Below are positions 25,803 to 34,749 of a DNA stretch of 64,000 nt, piece after piece. The position numbers and the translations under genes are program-made. Positions within the stretch are counted from its first letter, which is position 1, and the number at the start of each line of letters is the position of its first letter. The notes under the pieces were generated by a model that was not told where the DNA came from, made no database searches, and worked only from the letters and a program-made list of their open reading frames with translations. Source of the DNA: DAHUYF01 sp035945115 (GTDB lineage: Bacteria > Pseudomonadota > Alphaproteobacteria > ATCC43930 > CGMCC-115725); contig DASZAN010000194.1 of NCBI GenBank assembly GCA_035945115.1, positions 1 through 64,000 on the forward strand, written 5' to 3'.

Positions 25803-26597
25803 CTAGAGGCTGAAGCGTTCGCCGAGGTAGACGCGGCGGACGTCCTCGTCGGCGACGATCTCGTTGGGAGCGCCTTCCATCAGCACGCGGCCCTCGTGGA
25901 GCACGTAAGCGCGATCGACGATGTCGAGTGCTTCGCGCACATTGTGGTCGGTGATGAGGACGCCGATGCCGCGGTCTTTCAAATGCGCGACGAGCTTGCG
26001 GATTTCGCCGACGGCGATCGGGTCGATGCCGGCCAACGGCTCGTCCAGCAGCATGAAATGCGGCTGCGTCGCGAGCGCGCGGGCGATCTCGACGCGGCGC
26101 CGCTCGCCGCCAGAGAGCGCCATGGCCGGCGCGCGTCGGAGATGGCTGATCGAGAATTCGGCGAGGAGCTCGTCGATCATGGTCTCGCGTACTTCCGGCT
26201 CGGGCTCGGCCACTTCCAGTACGGCGCGCAGATTCTGCTCGACGGTGAGGCCGCGGAAGATCGAGGCTTCCTGCGGTAGGTAGCCGATGCCGAGCCGGGC
26301 ACGGCGATACATCGGCAGGTCGGTAATGTCCTGACCGTCGAGCGCGATGGTGCCGACATCGGGCGTGATGAGCCCGGTGATGATGTAGAAGCAGGTGGTC
26401 TTGCCGGCGCCGTTGGGGCCCAGGAGGCCCACCGCCTCGCCCCGCTGCACCGACACGTTGACGTCGCGCAGCACCGGCCGCTTGCGGAAGCTCTTGCCGA
26501 GGCTCAAGGCGATGAGCCCGGTATTGTCGGCGACGAGCCGCGGACCGTTGCCGCTCCAGCCGCCCTCGCGCCGCGTCGTCTCCGGCTCGCCGCTCAC
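25803..26597 (-). CDS. lptB: LPS export ABC transporter ATP-binding protein
   Basis: ATPase of LptB2FG, which pulls LPS from the inner membrane. 264 residues. Walker A GPNGAGKTT, Q-loop YLPQEASIFRGLTVEQNL, signature LSGGERRRVEIARAL, Walker B FMLLDEPLAG and the H-loop ITDHNV. Starts at GTG 26597, overlapping the lptA stop, with GGGGAG six bases ahead. Has a 20-residue N-terminal extension before the ABC domain. Confidence 0.97.
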   Translation of the reverse strand: MSGEPETTRREGGWSGNGPRLVADNTGLIALSLGKSFRKRPVLRDVNVSVQRGEAVGLLGPNGAGKTTCFYIITGLITPDVGTIALDGQDITDLPMYRRARLGIGYLPQEASIFRGLTVEQNLRAVLEVAEPEPEVRETMIDELLAEFSISHLRRAPAMALSGGERRRVEIARALATQPHFMLLDEPLAGIDPIAVGEIRKLVAHLKDRGIGVLITDHNVREALDIVDRAYVLHEGRVLMEGAPNEIVADEDVRRVYLGERFSL

Positions 26598-27625
26598 CGG
26601 CTCTCCCCGCTCACGGCTTTCGCCGGCGGCTGCGGCTTCTGTCGCGGCACCAAGAGGCCCTGGACGCGCGGCCGCGCCTCGGTGAGCGCTGCGCTCGGCG
26701 GCGTGCTCAAGAGCCGGCTCACATTGTTGTTGAGGTCGACCACCGCGTATTCTCCGCGCAATTCGTTGTCTTCCCTGGTGAGGGTCACGCGCCCGGCGAG
26801 CGTCGCGATGCCGGTGTCCACGTTGTAGACGCCGGTGTCGCCGCGGCCGATTTGATCGAGCGAGGATACCAGCACATTCCCGTTCGCGTCGATGCGGCTG
26901 ATGTGCGAGGACTCGTTGGGACCTTTCACCACTTCCGCGGTGAGCGTATCGCCGCGCAGGCGCTTGCCTTCGCGCACCGCCACCGCATCGCCGCGCGCCA
27001 CCGCGAGCTGTTTATTGTCGTACCATTCGAGGCTGTCGCGGGCGGTCACCGTGTCGCGCGGCGTCTCGAGCTTGGGGTTCTTGCCGGTGACCACGAGCAG
27101 CGTCTGGTCGACGTCATAGACGGCGTGGTCGCCATAGATGGTCTGCGTCTCGGTGGCGATGCGCACGTTGCCGTCGGCCTCGAGCCGATAGATTTCGGTC
27201 GAGTTGCCGCCGACCGGATCGCTCGCGCCGGTCTTGCGGTCGCCCGGCTGCGTGCTGCCGCTCGAATTCGGAGTGACGTTCGCCGGCGGACAGGGTTGTT
27301 CTTTGCCAGCGGGCGGCGCGGATGGGGCTGCGGGCTTGTCGGCGCCGCTCGCGCTCGGGCAGACCGGCCGATAGAACGCGGTCAGCGTGTCGGCGAAGAC
27401 GGTGGCATTGCCGCGCGTCGCCTTGGCGTTACCGCGCGCGATGTAGACGCGATTGTTCTGCTGCCATTCGATGCCCTGCTCGGCCTCGATGTTGACGGGC
27501 TTGCCGTTGTCCTTGGAGGTGAGCCCAAGCCCGAAATTCTGTTGCTGCTGCGCCGCGGCGCCGGCCGAACAGAGAGCCAGCGCGAGCGCGAGCGTCGCCA
27601 AGGGCGCTGCGCGCGCTGCCGTCAC
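26594..27625 (-). CDS. lptA: LPS transport periplasmic protein LptA (OstA-like), enlarged
   Basis: Periplasmic bridge protein that carries LPS between membranes. 343 residues against about 185 in E. coli. Signal peptide at 1-25 (LALALALCSAGAAAQQ). OstA-type repeats: NIEAEQGIEWQQNNRVYIAR, LEADGNVRIATETQTIYGDH, TARDSLEWYDNKQLAVARGD. A low-complexity Pro/Ala/Ser/Gly insert (about 97-140, GADKPAAPSAPPAGKEQPCP) splits the first repeats. Starts at GTG, overlapping the lptC stop. Confidence 0.93.
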   Translation of the reverse strand: MTAARAAPLATLALALALCSAGAAAQQQQNFGLGLTSKDNGKPVNIEAEQGIEWQQNNRVYIARGNAKATRGNATVFADTLTAFYRPVCPSASGADKPAAPSAPPAGKEQPCPPANVTPNSSGSTQPGDRKTGASDPVGGNSTEIYRLEADGNVRIATETQTIYGDHAVYDVDQTLLVVTGKNPKLETPRDTVTARDSLEWYDNKQLAVARGDAVAVREGKRLRGDTLTAEVVKGPNESSHISRIDANGNVLVSSLDQIGRGDTGVYNVDTGIATLAGRVTLTREDNELRGEYAVVDLNNNVSRLLSTPPSAALTEARPRVQGLLVPRQKPQPPAKAVSGESR

Positions 27626-28290
27626 TTCGGCGCGTCCTCTTTCTCGTGCGGCACCAGCTCGAGATGGGACTTCCCGGTAAAGACGATGATGTCGCCGCGG
27701 TCGCGAATGCGGAAGCCTTCGCCCGAGACGTGGCCGAAAGGTCCTTGCCCTTCGATCGGCTCATTGCCCTCGGCGGTGCCGTTCGTCATGTCGAGATGGG
27801 CGCTGTCGGTGCGGAACTCGTTACCCTTGTCCTGAAAGAGCTGAACGTTGCCGAAGAGATCGAGCAGCTGCGTTTGCGGCTGATAAAGTCCGGTATAGGC
27901 GCTGAGCTCGAACCAGCTGCCGTTGAGGGTGGTAAGGTCGCCTTTGGGCCCCTCGAGCGAGACCAGGTCGTCGGCATTGCGGTTCTGCCGCGCCACGTCG
28001 GCGGTGATGACGAACGGCCGGTTCTGCCGGTCGAGGCCGGTATAGCGGGCATTCACCATGCGCAAATCCTGCGCTTCCCGCGGATCGAGCCGCGGCAGCA
28101 TGAAGCGCACCTGCTCGAGCTCCTTTTGGAGATGCGGCCAGAGGGCGACCAGCACCAAAAGAACGACGGCGACGCTTGGGAAGATGCGCTTGGCGAGGCC
28201 GACGAAACGGCTGTACGTCGGGTTGAAGGTCGCCCGCGCGCGCCGGAGCGGCAGATCGCCGGTGACGCTGGTGTCGCCCGGTGCGCTCAT
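27622..28290 (-). CDS. lptC: LPS export protein LptC
   Basis: Bitopic inner-membrane protein that hands LPS from LptFG to LptA. 222 residues from ATG 28290, which overlaps the kdsD stop. One transmembrane helix (about 38-56, IFPSVAVVLLVLVALWP), then a beta-jellyroll region with QDLRMVNARYTGLDRQNRPF and FGHVSGEGFRIRDRGDIIVF. The frame is open seven codons further up, but the overlap start fits the operon. Confidence 0.93.
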   Translation of the reverse strand: MSAPGDTSVTGDLPLRRARATFNPTYSRFVGLAKRIFPSVAVVLLVLVALWPHLQKELEQVRFMLPRLDPREAQDLRMVNARYTGLDRQNRPFVITADVARQNRNADDLVSLEGPKGDLTTLNGSWFELSAYTGLYQPQTQLLDLFGNVQLFQDKGNEFRTDSAHLDMTNGTAEGNEPIEGQGPFGHVSGEGFRIRDRGDIIVFTGKSHLELVPHEKEDAPK

Positions 28291-29264
28291 GCGACGCCCG
28301 CGCGCAAGCAATCGTGGATATGGAGGATGCCGAGCGGTCGCCCGCCGTCGTCGATGACGAAGAGGCTGGTGATCGCCTGCGCATTCATCTGCCCGAGCGC
28401 TTCCACCACGAGCGCCTGCGGGCGAATGGTCTTGGGCCGCGGACTCATGATCCGGTCAACATTCGAGCGCAGGAGATCGTCGCCCATATGGCGCCGGAGA
28501 TCGCCGTCGGTGAGAATGCCGACGAGCTTGCCATTGTCGTCGGCCACGCCGACGCAGCCGAAGCTTTTCGCCGTCATCACCAGAATGGCCTCGGCCATTG
28601 CGGTGCCGCGCGGCACGAGCGGCACTGCCGCGCCGCTATGCATGACGTCGGCGACGCGCAGCAGCTGGCGGGCGAGCTGGCCACCCGGGTGCAGTACCTG
28701 AAAGTCGTCGGTGGAGAAGCCCTTGCGCTCGAGGAGCGCCACCGCGAGCGCGTCGCCGAGCGCCATCATCATCGTCGTCGAGGTGGTGGGGGCGAGGCCC
28801 ATCGGGCAGGCCTCGGCGATCGCCGGCAGCAACAACGTAACGTCGGCCGCTTCGGCAAGCGAGCTGCCGTTCCGCCGCGTCATGGCGATGAGCGGAATGC
28901 GAAAGCGCTTGCTGTAGGCGACGATGGCGCCGAGCTCGGCGGTATCGCCGGAGTTGGACAGCGCGAGCACCGCATCGTTCTCGGCGATCATGCCGAGGTC
29001 GCCATGGCTCGCCTCGCCGGGATGGACGAAGAGGGCGGGCGTGCCGGTGGAGGAGAAGGTGGCGGCGATCTTGCGCGCCACATGCCCGCTCTTGCCCATG
29101 CCGGTCACGGTGACGCGGCCGCGCACCTGCGCCAAGCAATCGACCGCGGCGGTGAAGCTGCCGTCGAGCTCGTCGAGGAGCGCTTTGAGGCCATCGATCT
29201 CGATGCGCAACACACGGCGTGCGGCATCGACATCGCTGGCCGTGGCGGTCAACACGCGGGCCAA
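28287..29264 (-). CDS. kdsD: D-arabinose 5-phosphate isomerase (KpsF/GutQ family)
   Basis: Makes arabinose 5-phosphate, the precursor of Kdo in LPS. 325 residues: N-terminal SIS domain (VTGMGKSGHVARKIAATFSS, LALSNSGDTAELGAI) and two CBS domains (VADVMHSGAAVPLV; LVGILTDGDLRRHM; ILHIHDCLRAG). Start is TTG 29264 with GGGGGA six bases ahead; a GTG three codons later is possible. Heads the kdsD-lptC-lptA-lptB run. Confidence 0.95.
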   Translation of the reverse strand: MARVLTATASDVDAARRVLRIEIDGLKALLDELDGSFTAAVDCLAQVRGRVTVTGMGKSGHVARKIAATFSSTGTPALFVHPGEASHGDLGMIAENDAVLALSNSGDTAELGAIVAYSKRFRIPLIAMTRRNGSSLAEAADVTLLLPAIAEACPMGLAPTTSTTMMMALGDALAVALLERKGFSTDDFQVLHPGGQLARQLLRVADVMHSGAAVPLVPRGTAMAEAILVMTAKSFGCVGVADDNGKLVGILTDGDLRRHMGDDLLRSNVDRIMSPRPKTIRPQALVVEALGQMNAQAITSLFVIDDGGRPLGILHIHDCLRAGVA

Positions 29265-29420
29265 AGGTAATCCCCCATGGCGGTCCTAGCGCGGCGAGGC
29301 CGTGGGATCCGCGAACGTGATACGTGGGCACTATGCCCATGCATCCCCAAATGTCAATGAATCCGGGCGAATCCGCTAAAATTTCCGCGGTTTGTTGCTG
29401 CGGGCGCGTTAGGATGACGC

Positions 29421-30065
29421 ATGCTCGCAGCCCTTCTCGCCTTCACGCTCGCCGCTGCCGTGCTCACGGTGACACCGGGCCTCGACACCGCCCTCGTGCT
29501 GCGGACCGCCGTGGTCGAAGGCCCGGCTCGCGCCATGGTGGCGGGACTTGGCATCTGCTGCGGACTATTCGGTTGGGGCTTGCTCGTCTCGGCCGGGCTC
29601 GGCGCGCTGCTTGCGGTCTCCGAGCTTGCCTTCGATGCCTTGCGCATCGCCGGCGCTCTCTATCTCCTCTATCTCGGCACCCGCCTCTTGCTGCGGCTCC
29701 GCGGGCCGGCATCGCCGCTGGCGATCGAGCCCGATGCGGGCGAGGGCGCAAGGGGTGACGTCGAGCGGCGCCGCTGGTTCGTCCGGGGGCTTCTCACCAA
29801 CCTGCTCAATCCCAAGGTTGGCGCCTTTTACGTGACCTTCCTGCCGCAATTCATTCCCGCCGGCGTCAACGTCGTGTGGTTCAGCCTGCTCCTTGCTGCG
29901 ATCCATGCGGTTGAGGGCGTGCTGTGGTTCGCGCTTCTGACGCGTGCGAGCGCGGCGGCGCGGCGATGGCTCGTCCGCCCGACGGTTCAGCGCACGCTCG
30001 ATGGCGTGACCGGTGGTCTTTTCCTCTTGTTTGGCGTCCGGCTGGCGGTGGAATACCGCCATTGA
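29421..30065 (+). CDS. LysE/RhtB family amino-acid exporter
   Basis: 214 residues, six predicted membrane helices. Family N-terminus VLTVTPGLDTALVLRTAVVE, then GLGICCGLFGWGLLVSAGL, and the mid-loop GLLTNLLNPKVGAFYVTFLP. LysE-family proteins export amino acids, homoserine lactone or related compounds. AGGA lies before the ATG. Divergent from kdsD, and converges on the RNase D gene. Substrate unknown. Confidence 0.9.
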   Translation: MLAALLAFTLAAAVLTVTPGLDTALVLRTAVVEGPARAMVAGLGICCGLFGWGLLVSAGLGALLAVSELAFDALRIAGALYLLYLGTRLLLRLRGPASPLAIEPDAGEGARGDVERRRWFVRGLLTNLLNPKVGAFYVTFLPQFIPAGVNVVWFSLLLAAIHAVEGVLWFALLTRASAAARRWLVRPTVQRTLDGVTGGLFLLFGVRLAVEYRH

Positions 30066-30081
30066 CGCGGCGGCGCCGCCC

Positions 30082-30693
30082 TCAATGCGCGAAGATGTCC
30101 TCGGCGCTCCAGCCGCCGAGATCGAGGAGCGCGCGCGTCGGTAGAAAGTCGAAACAGGCCTGGGCGAGCGCGGTCCGGCCTTCACGCGCCAGCATGGCAT
30201 CGAGCTTCGCCTTGATGCCATGCAGATGCAGCACGTCGGCTGCGGCATAGCGGAGCTGCTCGTCGCTGAGCTCGGATGCCCCCCAATCCGAGGATTGCTG
30301 CTGCTTCGAAAGCTCGACGCCAAGGAGATCGCGCGCGAGGTCCTTCAGCCCGTGCCGGTCGGTGAAGGTACGAGTGAGACGGGAGGCGATCTTGGTGCAG
30401 TAAACGGGTCCCGCGAGCGCGCCCAGATGCTGATGGAGCGCGGCGATGTCGAACCGGCCGAAGTGGAAAATCTTGAGCACGCCGGTGTCGGTGAGCAGCG
30501 CCTTGAGGTGGGGCGCGTCGTAGGTGCGGCTGGCGAACTGGACGAGATGCGCCACGCCGTCACCGGCGGAGAGCTGAGCAAGGCAGAGTCGATCGCGATG
30601 GGGATCGAGGCCCATCGTCTCGGTGTCGATGGCGACGCTGGCGCCGAAGGCGAGTCCGTCAGGTAGATCGCCGTGGTGGAGATGAATGCTCAT
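30082..30693 (-). CDS. rnd: Ribonuclease D-like 3'-5' exonuclease, short form
   Basis: 203 residues holding only the DEDDy exonuclease domain; the HRDC domains of E. coli RNase D are absent. Exo I VAIDTETMGLD, Exo II FHFGRFDIAAL and Exo III YAAADVLHL with the tyrosine are present. Trims tRNA and other RNA 3' ends. This short form is usual in alphaproteobacteria. Confidence 0.92.
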   Translation of the reverse strand: MSIHLHHGDLPDGLAFGASVAIDTETMGLDPHRDRLCLAQLSAGDGVAHLVQFASRTYDAPHLKALLTDTGVLKIFHFGRFDIAALHQHLGALAGPVYCTKIASRLTRTFTDRHGLKDLARDLLGVELSKQQQSSDWGASELSDEQLRYAAADVLHLHGIKAKLDAMLAREGRTALAQACFDFLPTRALLDLGGWSAEDIFAH

Positions 30694-30722
30694 CGAGATC
30701 GTTGCCAGGCGTCCGCCGTCGT

Positions 30723-30809
30723 TGGTGCCCGGGAGAAGACTCGAACTTCCACGACCTTTCGGCCACTAGAACCTGAATCTAGCGCGTCTACCAAGTCCGC
30801 CACCCGGGC
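30723..30809 (-). tRNA. tRNA-Leu (anticodon CAG)
   Basis: 87 bases on the minus strand including encoded CCA. Acceptor GCCCGGG pairs with CCCGGGC, discriminator A. Anticodon stem CTAGA/TCTAG with loop TTCAGGT, giving CAG. The long variable arm (TGGCCGAAAGGTCGT) and GTTCGAGTC T loop are typical of a class II leucine tRNA. Confidence 0.97.
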
Positions 30810-30947
30810 AGGCCCAACCGTTTGATTAGGGAAGGGGCCCGGTCATGTCAATGATTCCGCGCGCTCCGCGCGGCCTGCCGCTCTCGCCTCGATTGCCGCG
30901 GTGGTGTATAGAGCGACCCTGTTTCCGGCAGTAATGGCAGCGGCATC

Positions 30948-31916
30948 ATGCGGTATCGGCGCGTCACCATCCTGGGCGGCTCGGGCTTCATCGGCCGTTA
31001 CGTGGTGAAGCGCCTCGCGGCGGCAGGGGCGGTGATCGCCGTGGTGAGCCGCCATGCCAGCGACGCCGGCTTCTTGCGCCCAATGGGCGATGTCGGTCAG
31101 ATCGCGCTCATCAACGCCGCCATCAATGACGAGGCGCGCCTCGCGGCCGCAGTGGAAGGCGCCGATGCGGTCGTTTGCGCCGTCGGCATTCTCTTCGAGC
31201 GCGGCGCGCAACGCTTCGATCTCGTCCACAACAGGGGACCGGCCCTGCTCGCGCGAGCGGCGAAGGCGGCCGGCGTGCGTCATTTCCTTCATATCTCGGC
31301 CATCGGCGCCGATCCCGCGGCGCCCGCCGCCTATGCGCGTTCGAAGGCTGCCGGCGAAGCGGCGGTCCGCGAGGCTTTTCCGGACGCGACCATTCTGCGC
31401 CCCTCGGTGGTGTTCGGCCCGGAAGACGATTTCTTCAACCGCTTCGCTGCGCTCGCGCGCTGGTCGCCGGCGCTGCCGCTCATCGGCGGCGGGCACACCA
31501 AGTTCCAGCCGGTTTATGTGGGCGATGTCGCCGATGCCGTGATTGCCGGCCTGGCGCAGCCAGACGCAGCGGGAAAGACCTTCGAGCTCGGCGGCCCGCG
31601 CGTCTACAGCTTTCGCGAGCTGATGGAGGTTGTGCTCCGCGAGACCCGACGGGAGCGCGCCCTGGTGAACCTGCCGTTCTCGTTGGCGTCGTTCGAGGCG
31701 GCGTTCCTCGAATGGTTGCCGCGCCCGCCCTTGACCCGCGATCAAGTGAAGCTCCTGCAGCGCGACAACGTCGTTGCCGCCGGAAGTCTTGGCCTCGCCG
31801 ATCTCGGGATTGAGCCCACCGCGGTCGAGCTCACCATTCCCTCCTATCTCGACCGCTATCGTCGCGGTGGCCGCTGGCGGACCGCAGCGCCGGCGGGCCC
31901 GTCCTCAAAAGCGTGA
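30948..31916 (+). CDS. NAD(P)-binding SDR protein, NDUFA9/complex-I-associated type
   Basis: 322 residues, atypical short-chain dehydrogenase fold. Dinucleotide loop VTILGGSGFIGRYVVKRL at the N-terminus, then HISAIGADPAAPAAYARSKA with the Tyr-x3-Lys, and TILRPSVVFGPEDDFFNRFA. This matches the bacterial relatives of complex I subunit NDUFA9. Its exact role in bacteria is unclear. The 3' end overlaps the convergent DUF924 gene by 12 bases. Confidence 0.9.
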   Translation: MRYRRVTILGGSGFIGRYVVKRLAAAGAVIAVVSRHASDAGFLRPMGDVGQIALINAAINDEARLAAAVEGADAVVCAVGILFERGAQRFDLVHNRGPALLARAAKAAGVRHFLHISAIGADPAAPAAYARSKAAGEAAVREAFPDATILRPSVVFGPEDDFFNRFAALARWSPALPLIGGGHTKFQPVYVGDVADAVIAGLAQPDAAGKTFELGGPRVYSFRELMEVVLRETRRERALVNLPFSLASFEAAFLEWLPRPPLTRDQVKLLQRDNVVAAGSLGLADLGIEPTAVELTIPSYLDRYRRGGRWRTAAPAGPSSKA

Positions 31917-32504
31917 GCCGGGCTCGCGCAGGAACGCTTCTTCCTCCGTCGTCGATGATCGCCCCAGCACCTCGTTTCGGTGCGGAAACCGCCCGAAGCG
32001 GGCGATGATGTCGTGATGCTGCTGCGCCGCCCTGAGACAGAGCTCGCGGTCTTGATCGGCGGGTAGCGACCCGTAAAGCTCGAGGCTCCGCCGCTGGTCG
32101 GCGAGGTTCTCGCTGTGCTCGAAGGGGAGATAGAAGAACCAGCGCCGGACCGGTGCAACGGCGCGGTCGACGCCGCGATCGACCGCGTGGCCGGCCGCCC
32201 GCCGGGCCGCGGGGTCACAGCTATAGGCACGCGGCGAGCCGCGGAACAGGTTCCGCGGCAGCTGATCGAGGAGAAGTACCAGCGCGAGCGCGGAATCGGG
32301 GGCAGCGAGCCAAGGTGACAATGCACCAGCGGCTGCCGCCTCGTGATCGGCGAGAAAGCGGTGGCGGAGTTCCGCGTCGAAGGCGTGATCCGCTCTAAAC
32401 CAGATATCGCGCGGCCGGTCATGTTCGGGAGACCCCGGCGCACCAAACCAGAAATCAAGGAGGAGCTGAGCGCGGGCGGGGCCTGCAGGTGCAGCGTCTG
32501 TCAT
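31905..32504 (-). CDS. DUF924 family protein
   Basis: 199 residues. Motifs of DUF924: LLLDFWFGAPGSPEHDRP, RDIWFRADHAFDAELRHRF, LLDQLPRNLFRGSPRAY, FFYLPFEHSENLADQRRSLE and FGRFPHRNEVLGR. The family has a TPR-like all-helical fold and no settled function. Convergent with the SDR gene. Confidence 0.92.
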   Translation of the reverse strand: MTDAAPAGPARAQLLLDFWFGAPGSPEHDRPRDIWFRADHAFDAELRHRFLADHEAAAAGALSPWLAAPDSALALVLLLDQLPRNLFRGSPRAYSCDPAARRAAGHAVDRGVDRAVAPVRRWFFYLPFEHSENLADQRRSLELYGSLPADQDRELCLRAAQQHHDIIARFGRFPHRNEVLGRSSTTEEEAFLREPGSRF

Positions 32505-32691
32505 TGGAAAATGCTCCTGCTATTAGTCTCGAAACGGTACTAGATCAGCGAGAAAAGGCTGGTTCCGCGAAGAGACTTGGATCAAGCCCCGTTTACAGAT
32601 CAGAAAAGGTAAAAGATGTTGACATAATGGCATCGAAATGCGACGATCCCCTCATCTGCGCAACAATATAACCGATCGTCCAGTCGAAGCG

Positions 32692-34128
32692 ATGGAACGC
32701 CTGCTGAAATTCGCGGCGCTTGCCCGCACCATGCCGGAGAAGCGCCCGGCTGCCGAGCGGTTGGGGGATTTCCGGGAGATTTTCGCTGGCTTCCGGCCCG
32801 AGGCGGCGAAGGAGCAGGCGAGCCGTTGCTCGCAATGCGGCGTCCCTTTCTGCCAGGTGCATTGTCCGCTGGGGAACCAGATCCCGGACTGGCTGATGCT
32901 CACGGCCGAGGGGCGGCTCGAGGAGGCTTATGCGCTTGCCGCGGCCACCAACAACATGCCGGAGGTGTGCGGGCGCATTTGTCCGCAAGATCGTCTCTGC
33001 GAGGGTCATTGCGTCGTCGAGGCGGGGTTCGAGGCCGTCACGATCGGTTCGATCGAGAGCTTCATCACCGAAACGGCGTTCGCCAATGGCTGGGTGGTGC
33101 CGCCAAAACCTGTCCGCGAGCACCCGCATTCCATCGGCGTCATCGGCGCCGGTCCCGCCGGTCTCGCTGCCGCCGAGCAGCTGCGGCAAAAGGGTTACGC
33201 CGTCCACGTCTATGACCGCTACGATCGCGTCGGCGGACTCCTCGTCTACGGCATTCCCAACTTCAAGCTCGAAAAGTCGGTGGTGGCGCGCCGGCATGCG
33301 CTCTTGGCGGAAGGCGGCATTCACTTCCACCTGAAGACGGCGGTTGGCGTCGATGTGAGCCTCGCGGCATTGCGCGCGCGCCACGACGCCCTCCTCATTG
33401 CCACTGGCGTCTATCGCGCGCGGACGATGGCGTGTGCGGGCATCGGCCTCGGCAATGTCGTGCCCGCGCTCGACTATCTCATCGCCGCCAATCGCAGGGG
33501 TCTTGGCGACGCCGTGCCGAGCTTCGACAGCGGCATGCTCAATGCGGCCGGCAAGCACGTGGTGGTGGTCGGCGGCGGCGACACGGCGATGGACTGTGTG
33601 CGCACGGCGGTGCGGCAGGGCGCCCAATCCGTGCGCTGCCTTTACCGCCGCGACCGCAAGAATATGCCGGGCTCGGCGCGCGAGGTGCGCCATGCCGAGG
33701 AAGAGGGTGTCGAGTTCGTTTGGCTCGCGGCGCCCGAAGCGCTCCTCGGCGACGGCCATTTGCGCGCCATCCGCGCCCAGCGCATGCATTTGGGTGTCGC
33801 CGATGCCGGCGGCCGGCAAGTGGCGCAGCCCTTGCCGGGAGGTCATTTCGAGCTCGAGGCCGATCTCGTGATCATGGCGCTCGGATTCGATGCCGATGAC
33901 ATGCCAGCTCTCTTCGACGCGCCCGAGCTTGCGGTCACGCCGACGGGCACGATCCGCATCGATCGCCGCACCCTGATGACGTCGCTCGACGGCGTCTTCG
34001 CCGCGGGCGACATCGTGCGCGGGGCTTCTCTCGTCGTCTGGGCGATCCGAGACGGCCGCGATGCAGCGGAAGAAATCCATCGTTACGTGCAAGAGAAAGC
34101 GGCCGTGCTTGCGGTCGCGGCGGAATGA
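32692..34128 (+). CDS. gltD: Glutamate synthase (NADPH) small subunit
   Basis: Feeds electrons from NADPH through FAD and iron-sulfur clusters to GltB. 478 residues from ATG 32692. N-terminal cluster cysteines 46, 49, 54, 58 (CSQCGVPFCQVHC) and VCGRICPQDRLCEGHC. FAD loop GVIGAGPAGLAAAEQL, NADPH loop VVVVGGGDTAMDCV, and the C-terminal GVFAAGDIVRGASLVVWAI. An ATG at 32638 would add 18 residues. The 188-base leader is visibly AT-richer than the genes. Confidence 0.95.
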   Translation: MERLLKFAALARTMPEKRPAAERLGDFREIFAGFRPEAAKEQASRCSQCGVPFCQVHCPLGNQIPDWLMLTAEGRLEEAYALAAATNNMPEVCGRICPQDRLCEGHCVVEAGFEAVTIGSIESFITETAFANGWVVPPKPVREHPHSIGVIGAGPAGLAAAEQLRQKGYAVHVYDRYDRVGGLLVYGIPNFKLEKSVVARRHALLAEGGIHFHLKTAVGVDVSLAALRARHDALLIATGVYRARTMACAGIGLGNVVPALDYLIAANRRGLGDAVPSFDSGMLNAAGKHVVVVGGGDTAMDCVRTAVRQGAQSVRCLYRRDRKNMPGSAREVRHAEEEGVEFVWLAAPEALLGDGHLRAIRAQRMHLGVADAGGRQVAQPLPGGHFELEADLVIMALGFDADDMPALFDAPELAVTPTGTIRIDRRTLMTSLDGVFAAGDIVRGASLVVWAIRDGRDAAEEIHRYVQEKAAVLAVAAE

Positions 34129-34138
34129 GGGAGAGGCG

Positions 34139-34744
34139 ATGTTGCGGCTTCACGACAATCTGCCGTCCGGCAACGGCTACAAGGTGCGGCTCATGCTGAC
34201 GAAGCTCGGTATACCGTTCGAGCGTGTCGAGTATGACGTCGATCACGGTGAGACGCGGACGGCGGAGTTTCTGCGCAAGAACCTGAACGGACGGATTCCC
34301 GTTCTCGAGCTCGGGGATGGGCGCTTTCTCGCGGAGTCGAACGCGATCCTTGTCTATCTCGCGGAAGGCACGGCCTATCTTCCGACCGAGCGCTTCGAGC
34401 GCGCGCTCGTCCTGCAGTGGCTCTTCTTCGAGCAGTACAGCCACGAGCCCAACATCGCCACCTTGCGCCACTGGATCGCCCATCATTTGCTCAACGACGA
34501 ACGCCGGCAGATGGTCGAAAGCAAGCGGCGCGGCGGTTATGCCGCGCTCGAGGTGATGGAGCGGCATCTCGATGGTCGCGAGTTCTTCGTCGGCCGTCGC
34601 AGCTCAATCGCCGACATCGCGCTTTACGCCTACACCCACGTCGCCGAGGAGGGAGAATTCGATCTCGGCCGCTTTCCCGTGGTGCGCCGCTGGCTTGCGC
34701 GCATTGCCGCCGAGCCCGGACACATCCCGATCACTCAGGGATAA
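34139..34744 (+). CDS. Glutathione S-transferase family protein, between gltD and gltB
   Basis: 201 residues. Thioredoxin-fold N-terminal domain (LPSGNGYKVRLMLTKLGIPF, LNGRIPVLELGDGRFLAESN) and a helical C-terminal domain (RRSSIADIALYAYTHVAEEG). The serine at SGNGYK is the likely catalytic residue. GAGGGAGAGG precedes the ATG at 34139. Lies 10 bases after gltD and 5 before gltB, so it is in the same transcript. Its link to glutamate synthesis is not known. Confidence 0.92.
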   Translation: MLRLHDNLPSGNGYKVRLMLTKLGIPFERVEYDVDHGETRTAEFLRKNLNGRIPVLELGDGRFLAESNAILVYLAEGTAYLPTERFERALVLQWLFFEQYSHEPNIATLRHWIAHHLLNDERRQMVESKRRGGYAALEVMERHLDGREFFVGRRSSIADIALYAYTHVAEEGEFDLGRFPVVRRWLARIAAEPGHIPITQG

Positions 34745-34749
34745 TCGCC

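Noticed and set aside
32628..32645. TGGCAT...TGC as a sigma-54 promoter for gltD
   Set aside because: The GG and GC dinucleotides are nine bases apart instead of ten and the flanks fit poorly.
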